NCBI GenBank assembly: GCA_001784175.1
Contig: MFPR01000017.1
Coordinates: 124,001-188,000, forward strand
Direction: 5' to 3'
DNA from: Candidatus Lindowbacteria bacterium RIFCSPLOWO2_12_FULL_62_27
Lineage (GTDB): Bacteria > Lindowbacteria > 2-12-FULL-62-27
DNA length: 64,000 nt
In this document: piece after piece, positions 1 through 6,947 of the stretch
Position numbering within the stretch: the first letter of the stretch is position 1
Layout of the letters: every line of letters starts with the position of its first letter
Notes under the pieces: model-generated
Database searches by the model: none
What the model was told of the DNA's origin: nothing
Seen by the model: the letters and a program-made list of their open reading frames with translations, nothing else
Translations under genes and position numbers: made by a program

Positions 1-166
1 GGCGACCCCGGACTGGCTGCCCAAAATTCGCCGCTTTGAACTCGTGCTGGACGAAAAGTACCGGATCATCAAGGAAAAAATCGAGGAGGCCAGGCACATG
101 GTCGCGCACGGCGACTACACCCACGCCGAATCGCTGGTCGAGGAAATCGAAAAAATGCTGCTCTAA
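1..166 (+). CDS. C-terminal fragment of an unidentified protein
   Basis: The window opens inside a gene. The frame beginning at base 2 runs 54 codons to a TAA at 164-166. The visible tail is rich in charged residues (ending in EEIEKMLL) and looks helical or coiled-coil. No domain is recognisable from so short a piece, so no function is assigned. Its stop overlaps the stop of the convergent gene on the minus strand: the four bases CTAA at 163-166 serve both stops, so there is no room for a dedicated terminator between them. Confidence 0.6.
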   Translation, partial: ATPDWLPKIRRFELVLDEKYRIIKEKIEEARHMVAHGDYTHAESLVEEIEKMLL

Positions 167-909
167 GGCTCCGCGGGCGGCTTGGCGCCTTCCGGAATCG
201 GCGCCGGTTCCTCCTCCGACAGGTTTCTCAGATCCCTTTTCACGTAATGTTTCGGCGGAAGAAATTCCTCTTCGCTGAATTTCACCCGCTCGATCTTCCG
301 GGCCTCGAGGACGTCCCGGCCGTAGGGATAATATTGAATGTCGTTCAGCGGCAGGCCGTGGACCTTGCGGAACAGCATCGAGAGCGGCTCGTAATCGTCC
401 GACGGCGCAAATGCCTGAAACGCGCGTTCGAGTCCCTCCATGGCCCGCATGAAATCGAATCCGGGCGTGATCTCCTGGGTCGTCGTGATCTCCCGGATGA
501 GCGCCGAGTCCTCATAAATGCGGTATCGCCGGGCCGCGAATCCCAGCACCGGCGCGGCCGTCTCGTCCTCTTCGATCAGGAAAATCCCTTCGGCGGGCTC
601 CGTCTCTGCCGGGATCGCCGGCGGAAATTCAATCATCGAATACGCCTGGGTCTTCGCGTCCAGAACGTAGATCGTGCGGGCGTTCAAGTCCGCGATGAGG
701 TCGTAGCCCGACACGTCGCCATTCACGGTCCGCAGTTTCCCCTTGTCGATCCACATCGCGTTCTTCTGCCGGCTCACCACCTCCGGGGTGTCGCCTTCCT
801 CGGAATACGACACGGCCTCGTAGGCCACACGGTAGCCGCCCCACGCGCCGCCGGCCTGCAGGAGGGCCGCCAGCGCCAACAAGATCCCGCACCTCCGAAT
901 GCTGTTCAC
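163..909 (-). CDS. Secreted protein of unknown function (DUF4412-like)
   Basis: 248 codons from a GTG at 909. The N-terminus (about residues 1-24, SIRRCGILLALAALLQAGGA) is a signal peptide, so the product is exported. The mature part has alternating strands with MWIDKGKLR and IYVLDAKTQAYSMIEF stretches, as in DUF4412-type proteins built of beta-strands; that assignment is tentative. A promoter-like TTGATT-N17-GACAAT ends seven bases before the GTG, so the mRNA may be leaderless. No Shine-Dalgarno is seen, which fits. The gene is divergent from the flippase at 961, and its -35 overlaps that gene's ribosome binding site. A much longer upstream extension of the frame is antisense to the flippase and was rejected. 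Confidence 0.7.
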   Translation of the reverse strand: MNSIRRCGILLALAALLQAGGAWGGYRVAYEAVSYSEEGDTPEVVSRQKNAMWIDKGKLRTVNGDVSGYDLIADLNARTIYVLDAKTQAYSMIEFPPAIPAETEPAEGIFLIEEDETAAPVLGFAARRYRIYEDSALIREITTTQEITPGFDFMRAMEGLERAFQAFAPSDDYEPLSMLFRKVHGLPLNDIQYYPYGRDVLEARKIERVKFSEEEFLPPKHYVKRDLRNLSEEEPAPIPEGAKPPAEP

Positions 910-916
910 AACTTGT

Positions 917-945
917 ATTGTCGGCGATCCGCATATAAAAATCAA
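917..945 (-). promoter_or_regulatory. Putative leaderless promoter of the 163-909 gene
   Basis: Reading the minus strand, TTGATT (945-940), a 17-base spacer and GACAAT (922-917) precede the GTG at 909 by seven bases. The predicted transcript would start at or within a few bases of the start codon. The -35 overlaps the AAGGAG of the divergent flippase gene. Confidence 0.45.
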
Positions 946-960
946 GGAGAGATGATCCGC

Positions 961-2367
961 ATGTTCGCGACGGTTGCAGCGCTGAATGCGATGTCCGGCG
1001 GCTTGGGCGCGGCCCTCCTCCTCGCGCTCGGCGCCATCCTGCCGCCCGAGGAATACGGCACGTTCGTCCTGATCCAGATGGCCGGCCAGGCCCTGTTCTG
1101 TTTCGGCGCCGACTGGAGCAACCATCTGCTGCAGCGGTACGGCCACGAGGAATTTCTGAAAACCGGCTCGCTCCAAAGCGCCATTCGCGGCCGGTACGGG
1201 ATTCTGGCCGTGTCGCTCCCGGCGGCGTCGCTCGTCTTGTGGCTGGCCCGCCCCTGGGTCCTGCCTAGGGAGGGCGCCGGTCCGGTGACGCTGGCCGCGC
1301 TCTATGCCGGCTCCCTCATCCTCATGGCGCACGTCCAGTATCTTCTGCAGGCCATCGACAAAATCACCGTCAGCGTGTGGCTGCCGGGCCTGTCGCGGAT
1401 CGTCGCCCTCGTCTGCCTCGGCGGCCTCTGGGCGTCGGGCCGCCTCAGCGGCTCGACGGCGCTCGCCATTCTGATCGCCGGCGGCGCGCTGGCGGCGCTC
1501 GCCGGATTTTGGCGCCTGCGGCCGGTCCTGGCGGTTCCGGCGTCGATGCGGTTTGAACGGAGCGTGCTCTGGAAGTATTCGATCCCGATCGCCGCGGTCA
1601 CGGGGCTGGGATTCGTTCAGAACTGGATCTCGATCCTGCTCGTCAACAAATTCTGTTCCGCGCGCGACACGGGCGTCTTTGCGCTGGCCCAGCAGATGGT
1701 TCTCTTTACGAGCATCGGCCTCGCCTCCACGACGCCGATCCTCATCAATCACTTCGTTGGCCGACTCGTCGACGGCTTCGACGCCGCGGCCTTCAGAAAT
1801 TTCTCGATGAATTACCTTCACCGAATGGTCTTCGCCTGGAACTTCCTCCTCATGGCCGTCCTCGGCGTCGCGCGCTCTCTCTTCGCCACGATCCTCGACA
1901 CCTACGCGCCCGGCGCCCGGGTCGTGGAGATCCTCCTGCCGGCCTTCGGGATCCTGGCGATTTCCACGTTCCTCATCCCGGTCATCCACGTCTACGGCCT
2001 CACCCAGCACATCATGTGGATGAGCTTCGTCTCCATCGCCGGCAACGTGACCGTCAGTTTCTGGCTCGCGCCCAAACTCGGCATGACGGGCCTCGCCTGG
2101 GGCATGGCCGCCGGCATTCTCCTCTCGTCCACGCTCTATGCCGCCATCGCCGTCCGCAAGATCGGCACCGGTCTCGCCGCGCTTCTCCGATCGCTCCTCG
2201 CCGCATGCCCCCTCGCCTTCGTGTGTCTCGCCTCCGCCGGCGCCGCCTCGCGCGTCTGGCCGTGGCTCGCGCTGGCCGTGGCCGCGGCGGGCCTGTACCT
2301 CCGCCTTGTCCCGCCCAGCCGCGCCGAACTCAACGACTGGGCCAATCGCTTCAGGCGTTCGTCATAG
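961..2367 (+). CDS. Polysaccharide-export flippase-like membrane protein (MATE/MVF superfamily)
   Basis: 468 residues with about 12-14 hydrophobic segments and few charged loops. The N-terminal glycine-rich helix and PEEYGTFVLIQM segment are typical of Wzx/RfbX-type flippases, which move lipid-linked glycans across the inner membrane. The ATG at 961 sits 11 bases after AAGGAG (944-949). An ATG at 952 is in frame but only 2 bases from the motif, so 961 is preferred. There are no glycosyltransferase genes next door, so the substrate is unknown. A general MOP-superfamily exporter is the alternative; family assignment rests on topology and local similarity. Confidence 0.75.
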   Translation: MFATVAALNAMSGGLGAALLLALGAILPPEEYGTFVLIQMAGQALFCFGADWSNHLLQRYGHEEFLKTGSLQSAIRGRYGILAVSLPAASLVLWLARPWVLPREGAGPVTLAALYAGSLILMAHVQYLLQAIDKITVSVWLPGLSRIVALVCLGGLWASGRLSGSTALAILIAGGALAALAGFWRLRPVLAVPASMRFERSVLWKYSIPIAAVTGLGFVQNWISILLVNKFCSARDTGVFALAQQMVLFTSIGLASTTPILINHFVGRLVDGFDAAAFRNFSMNYLHRMVFAWNFLLMAVLGVARSLFATILDTYAPGARVVEILLPAFGILAISTFLIPVIHVYGLTQHIMWMSFVSIAGNVTVSFWLAPKLGMTGLAWGMAAGILLSSTLYAAIAVRKIGTGLAALLRSLLAACPLAFVCLASAGAASRVWPWLALAVAAAGLYLRLVPPSRAELNDWANRFRRSS

Positions 2368-2380
2368 CAGCCGCGCCGCC

Positions 2381-2409
2381 TTGCATGGCGCCGCCGGATC
2401 AGATTGAAT
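2381..2409 (+). promoter_or_regulatory. Putative leaderless promoter of the TolB/CsgG-like gene
   Basis: TTGCAT (2381-2386), a 17-base spacer and TTGAAT (2404-2409) lie six bases before the ATG at 2416. No Shine-Dalgarno precedes that ATG, which favours initiation on a leaderless mRNA and also favours 2416 over the in-frame TTG at 2404. Confidence 0.4.
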
Positions 2410-2415
2410 GACCGC

Positions 2416-3708
2416 ATGACGGTGAGCGCGGTTGTGAAACGGTTGTGCGGCCTCGTAGCCGCTCTTGCGATGGCGGCGGCGCCGGCCGGCGCGGCCGGGT
2501 TTTCCGAGATCGTTCCCACGGTCGGCGTTCTCTATTTCGATAATGCCACCGGCGCCGACCACCTCTCTTGGCTCCCCAAGGGATTCGCCGAGTTGCTCAT
2601 CCGCGACCTTGCCCGGACCGGCCGCGTCGAGACCATTCCCCGCGAACAGGTCGAATCCGCGTGGTCGACCTACGCTGAGAGCAAGTCGACCGCGTTCGCC
2701 AACAAGATGCTGGCCCAGCGACTCGGCAAAATCCTCAAGGCCACCCACCTTCTGGCCGGCCGCTTCACCCGGCGGGACACCGACCTTGTGATCGAGATCA
2801 AACTCTACGACATTCAACACGCCCGGTTCTCCGGCTGGCGCCAGATCGAGGGGCCGTCCGACGGCGTCATGTACCTGCTCAAGCAGGTCGGGCTCAAAAC
2901 ATTCGAGATGCTGAAAATGGAGCTGGCCGACCGCGAGCTCATCGATTTCCTCCAGATCCCGTCCCACAACCTCAAGGCCCTCGCGTTTTATTCCCTCGGC
3001 CTCGACGCGCTGGACCGCGGAGACAAAAACCTCGCGCATTCGCATTTCCGCACGGCGGTCGACGCCGACCGGTTTTTCAAGCCCGCCGTCGAGGCGATTT
3101 CCGGCATGGCCTTTGTCCTCGCAGGCAAGGCCATTCTGCGGAGCGAATTTCACGAAACCACCGTCATCGGCGCGTCCGCCATCACCTCCGTCCATGACCT
3201 CATTGAACTTGCCCGCACCAACGCATTCGATTTCTCCATCGGCGATCCCGTCGCCACGCCCATTGAGGGCGACACCTACCTCGCCGACGTCAAGCTTCCG
3301 CTGGAAGTGACCGTGCGGCCGGATTACGTCAATCTGTGGCTTTATTCCATCCGCCGGATCGGCCGGGAATGGCCCGACACCATGTCCTCGACCCGGCAGA
3401 TCGAGTTCGCGCGGAAGGATCTCTTCGATCAGCCCGTGGTTCTGTCCCTGCCCGACCCGCTCGCCCGGCAGTGGCTGGACGCGTGGAAAACCCTGACCAT
3501 GCGCCTCGTGTTTCAGGGGCCGGAGGGCCAGGCGCTCTTTGAGACCCAGAAGGTTCCGGTCCTGCCGCTTTATATCGGCAACGCCGAAGGGCAATTCGCC
3601 GGCCAATCCTCGGTCCACTGGCGGCTGGCGACCTCCTTTGAGGTCGCGCGGGTACCCAAACACTTTTTTGAAGGCCCGATTCAGGTCAGCCTTGAAATCG
3701 ACCGATAG
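2416..3708 (+). CDS. Secreted TolB-like/CsgG-like protein of unknown function
   Basis: 430 residues. A signal peptide (about 1-25, ending AAPAGAAG) is followed by a domain with VGVLYFDNATG, LPKGFAELLIRDLA and GRVETIPREQVE. This pattern (short strand, catalytic-free helix, then the 'operator of outer-membrane assembly' type fold) is seen in periplasmic TolB N-terminal/CsgG/FlgO-like domains. A middle TPR-like stretch (KALAFYSLGLDALDRGDKNLAHSHF) suggests protein binding, and the C-terminal third is beta-rich. Probably periplasmic and part of an envelope or secretion assembly. It ends 83 bases before a second exported protein, separated by an AT-rich island. The role is inferred from fold only. 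Confidence 0.7.
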   Translation: MTVSAVVKRLCGLVAALAMAAAPAGAAGFSEIVPTVGVLYFDNATGADHLSWLPKGFAELLIRDLARTGRVETIPREQVESAWSTYAESKSTAFANKMLAQRLGKILKATHLLAGRFTRRDTDLVIEIKLYDIQHARFSGWRQIEGPSDGVMYLLKQVGLKTFEMLKMELADRELIDFLQIPSHNLKALAFYSLGLDALDRGDKNLAHSHFRTAVDADRFFKPAVEAISGMAFVLAGKAILRSEFHETTVIGASAITSVHDLIELARTNAFDFSIGDPVATPIEGDTYLADVKLPLEVTVRPDYVNLWLYSIRRIGREWPDTMSSTRQIEFARKDLFDQPVVLSLPDPLARQWLDAWKTLTMRLVFQGPEGQALFETQKVPVLPLYIGNAEGQFAGQSSVHWRLATSFEVARVPKHFFEGPIQVSLEIDR

Positions 3709-3748
3709 CTCTATATATATATATACAAATATTATATAGGCTGTTCCG
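3692..3748 (+). promoter_or_regulatory. AT-rich island with possible promoter before the 3792 gene
   Basis: In otherwise GC-rich DNA, bases 3711-3739 are almost pure A/T (an alternating TA run) and form a short inverted repeat (CTATATA...TATATAG). TTGAAA at 3692-3697 with TATATA at 3714-3719 (16-base spacer) is a plausible promoter for the downstream gene, giving a leader of about 65 bases. Confidence 0.35.
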
Positions 3749-3791
3749 GAGCCTCTGGGCAACCGGAAACTCGATCAGGAGGTGGTCGGTC

Positions 3792-4430
3792 ATGAGAGGG
3801 AAGATTTGGGTCATCGTCAGCGCACTCGCGGTCCTGCTGGGCGCCGTCCGGCCGGCGGCGGCGGATTTGTTCAAGGACGTTTTTTCCGGCAGCGGCAAGA
3901 AGAAGGCCGAGGAGAAGGCGCAGTCGATCGCGCGGAAATTCAAGTTCGTCCTTTACCTCACCACGGGCGATGTGCTGAAGGCCGTGGAGTACAAGGGCGG
4001 CGGGACGAGCGTGAAAAAGGGCACGATCCGGTTCATCAGCAATTTCGAGTCGGACATCGAGGTCAAAACCGGTTTCATCAAATACATCGACATGGACATG
4101 ATCGGCGAGCAGATCCTGGAGGAGGAATACGCGTCCTCCAAGTCCGACCGCGTCTATCTGCGGAACCAGGATTTCGTCACAGGCAAGGTCACGGGCTTTA
4201 CGGCCAAGGACGTTCTCGTTGCGACCACCTACGGCGATCTCAAGGTCTCCGCGATGCAGGTCAAATATGTCATATTCCGAAATCCGATGGCGGGACCCGA
4301 AGCGCCGGCGAAAAGTTCCGGCCTGTCCTCCCCCCGCGCCCCGGCGCGGCCCCAAGCGGCGCCGCCCGCGCCCGAGCCTGAGCCGGAAGCTTCCAAACCG
4401 GCGCCGGCCCCGGAAGAGGACGAAAAATAG
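3792..4430 (+). CDS. Exported protein with proline/alanine-rich tail
   Basis: 212 residues. AGGAGGTGG at 3777-3785 is a strong Shine-Dalgarno that fixes the ATG. A signal peptide (about 1-24, ending RPAAA) precedes a lysine-rich segment and a compact domain with repeated beta-strand motifs (LYLTTGDVLKAVEYK, GKVTGFTAKDVLVATTYGDL) that resembles Sm-like or OB-like small barrels. The last 50 residues are a P/A/E-rich low-complexity tail, probably disordered. It lies 32 bases before miaB and is probably co-transcribed with it. Function unknown. Confidence 0.7.
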   Translation: MRGKIWVIVSALAVLLGAVRPAAADLFKDVFSGSGKKKAEEKAQSIARKFKFVLYLTTGDVLKAVEYKGGGTSVKKGTIRFISNFESDIEVKTGFIKYIDMDMIGEQILEEEYASSKSDRVYLRNQDFVTGKVTGFTAKDVLVATTYGDLKVSAMQVKYVIFRNPMAGPEAPAKSSGLSSPRAPARPQAAPPAPEPEPEASKPAPAPEEDEK

Positions 4431-4462
4431 CCGGCGGGCCGCCGACCGCCGGAAATTCCGCC

Positions 4463-5791
4463 ATGCCCCGGGCCTGCATCCTGACCTACGGATGCCAGAT
4501 GAATGTCCACGATTCCGAAATCGTCGCGGGCCAGCTCGCGCGGCTCGGGTATGAGATGACGCCCGACCCGGCGGCGGCCGACGCGATCTTCGTCAACACC
4601 TGCACGGTCCGCGAGCACGCGAAGCTGCGCGGCCTCGCGCGTATCGCGTCTCTTTCGACCTTCAAACGCCGCCGGCCCGGCGTTTTCCTGGCCGCGATGG
4701 GATGCGTCGCCTCGGAGGAACGCGGCCGGCTCTTTGAACGCTTTCCGTTTCTCGATGCCGTCATTCCGACCGACCAGGTGACGGAGGTCGCGCGGTACGT
4801 ATCGGACGCGGCGGCGGATTTCGGCGGCCACATTTCCGCCGACACACCGAGGCTGCGGTTCTCCGGGTTCAAGGCCTACGTCACGATCATTACCGGATGC
4901 AACATGGATTGCACCTACTGCATCGTCCCGAAGACCCGCGGCCGGGAGCGGTCCCGGCCGATGGCGGACGTCCTGCGCGAGGTGGCGGCGCTCGTGGCGC
5001 AGGGATACCGCGAGATCGTTTTTCTCGGCCAGACCGTCAACGCCTACGGCGACGATCTGCCGGACCCGGCGGAAAACTTTACCGCGCTCCTGCGCGAAAC
5101 GGACCGTCTCTTCCCGAACGGCCGCGTCCGGTTTCTTTCGCCGCACCCCCAACAAATCACCGACGGCCTCATCTCGGCCTGGCCCGGCCTATCCAGCCTC
5201 TGCGGGCACATTCACCTGCCGGTGCAATCGGGTTCGGACCGGATCCTTCGGCGGATGAAACGCCTCTACACACGGGACGAATTTCTGCGCAAGATCGACG
5301 CGCTGCGCCGGAACGTCCCGGACATCGTGATCACGACGGACCTCATTGTGGGATTCCCGGGCGAAACGGAGGAGGATTTTCAGGAGACGCTGTCGCTATG
5401 CGAATCCGTGCGGTTTGATTCCGCATACATGTACATCTACAGCCCCCGGCAAAACACCGCGGCCACGCGCCTGAAGGACCCTGTGCCGTCCCGCGAGGCC
5501 GCGCTCGACCGGCACGGCCGGCTCGTGGAGCTCCAGACGCGGCACACGCATGACTCCTTCGACCGGCAGGTCGGCCGCACGGTCGAGGTCCTGATCGAGT
5601 CGGCCGCGAAAGAGGGCGGACTTTTGGGCAAGTCCCGCGCTACGCACGATGTCGTGATCGACGCGGAACCGGGGCCGGCCGGCGCGGCGCCGGCGCCGCG
5701 GATCGGCGATGTTGTGCGGATCGAGGTCGAGTCGGTGGTGGGAAAAACGCTGCGAGGCCGGGTAGTGGCGGAAGTTGCGGCAGGCGCATGA
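4463..5791 (+). CDS. miaB: tRNA-2-methylthio-N6-isopentenyladenosine synthase MiaB
   Basis: 442 residues, the usual MiaB length. MiaB adds a methylthio group to i6A37 in tRNAs using two Fe-S clusters and S-adenosylmethionine. The N-terminal UPF0004 domain shows its three cysteines in YGCQMN, NTCTVRE and MGCVAS. The radical-SAM domain carries CNMDCTYC near residue 147, and IHLPVQSGS and DLIVGFPGE are family signatures. A C-terminal TRAM domain (about 370-440) is present. The partner enzyme MiaA, which makes the isopentenyl substrate, is encoded at 11287, so both steps are in the window. The last four bases overlap the next ATG (ATGA). Confidence 0.95.
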   Translation: MPRACILTYGCQMNVHDSEIVAGQLARLGYEMTPDPAAADAIFVNTCTVREHAKLRGLARIASLSTFKRRRPGVFLAAMGCVASEERGRLFERFPFLDAVIPTDQVTEVARYVSDAAADFGGHISADTPRLRFSGFKAYVTIITGCNMDCTYCIVPKTRGRERSRPMADVLREVAALVAQGYREIVFLGQTVNAYGDDLPDPAENFTALLRETDRLFPNGRVRFLSPHPQQITDGLISAWPGLSSLCGHIHLPVQSGSDRILRRMKRLYTRDEFLRKIDALRRNVPDIVITTDLIVGFPGETEEDFQETLSLCESVRFDSAYMYIYSPRQNTAATRLKDPVPSREAALDRHGRLVELQTRHTHDSFDRQVGRTVEVLIESAAKEGGLLGKSRATHDVVIDAEPGPAGAAPAPRIGDVVRIEVESVVGKTLRGRVVAEVAAGA

Positions 5792-6078
5792 AACGGATCG
5801 CGTTTCTCGTCGCGCTTCTCATCCTGCTCTTTCTCGGCCTCGTGATCGCCAACCTCCTGTCGCCGGCGCGGATCGCAATCTTGAACGTCGAGCTCAAGCA
5901 GGACGTCTTCTACATGTTCCTCTTCGGTGTCGGCGCGGTCGGCCTCCTCGCCATCTATGACGTCTTTGCCGCGTTCGGTTCCTTCCGCCGCCAGCGTGAG
6001 CAGCAGAAGACGATCGAGCGGCTTGAAACGGAACTCCTGGAGTCCAAGCACAAACCGCCGCCTCCGGCGACGTACTGA
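5788..6078 (+). CDS. LapA-like small membrane protein
   Basis: 96 residues: two hydrophobic segments (about 3-24 and 42-60) and a charged helical C-terminus (RRQREQQKTIERLETELLESKHK). Length and layout match the LapA/DUF1049 family of inner-membrane proteins implicated in lipopolysaccharide-assembly control in Enterobacteria. The start overlaps the miaB stop by four bases, so translation is probably coupled. The family assignment rests on topology and is not certain. Confidence 0.65.
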   Translation: MKRIAFLVALLILLFLGLVIANLLSPARIAILNVELKQDVFYMFLFGVGAVGLLAIYDVFAAFGSFRRQREQQKTIERLETELLESKHKPPPPATY

Positions 6079-6080
6079 TC

Positions 6081-6869
6081 GTGCATCGGTTGCGAATTGT
6101 TCATTGCTGCATTGTTTCATTGTTCATTTATCAGTTCTTGTTTTCTGCGTTGCCGGCCGCCGCCGACTACGACCGCGCCCTCGAATCGTACTTGAAGGAG
6201 GATTACATCCAGGCCGCGCTGCGGTTTGACCGGTACGTCCGACAATCGCCCGGCGATCCCAAGGTCGCACTCGGACTCTATTACGCGGCGATCTGCCGCC
6301 TCCGGCTCGAGCAGCCCAAACCTGCGCTTGAGCGTCTCGAGTCCCTCCTCGCGGTCCTCCCCGAAGGCGCGCCGGACTCGACGGCGGACGCGCCGTCCGC
6401 CGCCATGGTCCGGCTGGCGATCGGCTCGGCCCACGCGATGCTCGGCAACGACACCACGGCACTCGCCTATTTCGAATCCTCATGGCTTAGTGCCGCCAAC
6501 GTGTTCGAACGCGAGGCCGCCAAGGAAAAAATCCGGGAACGGCGCGAACCGCGCTTGGCGACGCCCAAAGTGTCTCCGGCCGAATCGTTGCGCCCGCTCG
6601 CAGGTGTGGTCACACCTCCGGCCCGGCGCCCCTCCCGCGGCGCGTTCGTCGTCCAGGTCGCGTCGACGCCGGACCGCCCCCAGGCCGACTCGATCCGCGA
6701 CCTCGTCGCGCGCGACGGCTGGCCGGCCTACATCGAATCGGCGTCTCTCCGGGGCCAGACCTACCACCGGGTCCGCGTCGGTCCCTTCGCGGACGAATCC
6801 GACGCCCTCGACGCCAAGGGCCGCCTGCAGACGCAGTACGGGCTCGAAGCGTGGGTCACGCGGAAATAA
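6081..6869 (+). CDS. Exported TPR-SPOR protein
   Basis: 262 residues from GTG 6081; an in-frame TTG at 6090 is an alternative. The signal peptide (ending LFSALPAAA) is encoded by an octamer repeat shared with degQ (see repeat entry). Residues about 30-150 form tetratricopeptide-like helical pairs (YDRALESYLKEDYIQAALRF), and residues about 185-262 are a SPOR domain (FVVQVASTPDRPQADSIRD, YHRVRVGPF), which binds denuded peptidoglycan glycan strands. It is therefore likely a periplasmic protein acting at the septum or cell wall. It closes the miaB operon. Confidence 0.75.
   Translation: MHRLRIVHCCIVSLFIYQFLFSALPAAADYDRALESYLKEDYIQAALRFDRYVRQSPGDPKVALGLYYAAICRLRLEQPKPALERLESLLAVLPEGAPDSTADAPSAAMVRLAIGSAHAMLGNDTTALAYFESSWLSAANVFEREAAKEKIRERREPRLATPKVSPAESLRPLAGVVTPPARRPSRGAFVVQVASTPDRPQADSIRDLVARDGWPAYIESASLRGQTYHRVRVGPFADESDALDAKGRLQTQYGLEAWVTRK
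6090..6136 (+). repeat. Octamer (TTCATTG-type) repeat, copy A
   Basis: A 47-base stretch of imperfect GTTCATTG units that matches the stretch at 14387-14433 at about 37 of 47 positions. It encodes the hydrophobic core of the signal peptide of the TPR-SPOR protein. Confidence 0.7.
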
Positions 6870-6890
6870 TCTGAAGGGACACTGTCAGAT
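6869..6890. repeat. Short inverted repeat before mutS
   Basis: ATCTGA (6869-6874) and TCAGAT (6885-6890) form a 6-bp stem around AGGGACACTG, immediately after the TPR-SPOR stop. There is no T-run, so terminator function is doubtful. Confidence 0.3.
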
Positions 6891-6908
6891 CCAGCCGATC
6901 AAATCCTG

Positions 6909-6937
6909 TTGACATCTCACCGGCCGTAGCCTACCCT
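6909..6937 (+). promoter_or_regulatory. Leaderless-type promoter of mutS
   Basis: A perfect TTGACA (6909-6914), 17-base spacer and TACCCT (6932-6937) are followed by only ten bases before the mutS ATG. Transcription is predicted to begin about four bases before the start codon, leaving no room for a ribosome binding site, and none is present. Confidence 0.65.
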
Positions 6938-6947
6938 TGCCCCCGTC

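Noticed and set aside
910-2010. N-terminal extension of the 163-909 minus-strand frame to 615 residues
   Set aside because: Antisense to the flippase gene; signal peptide starts at GTG 909.
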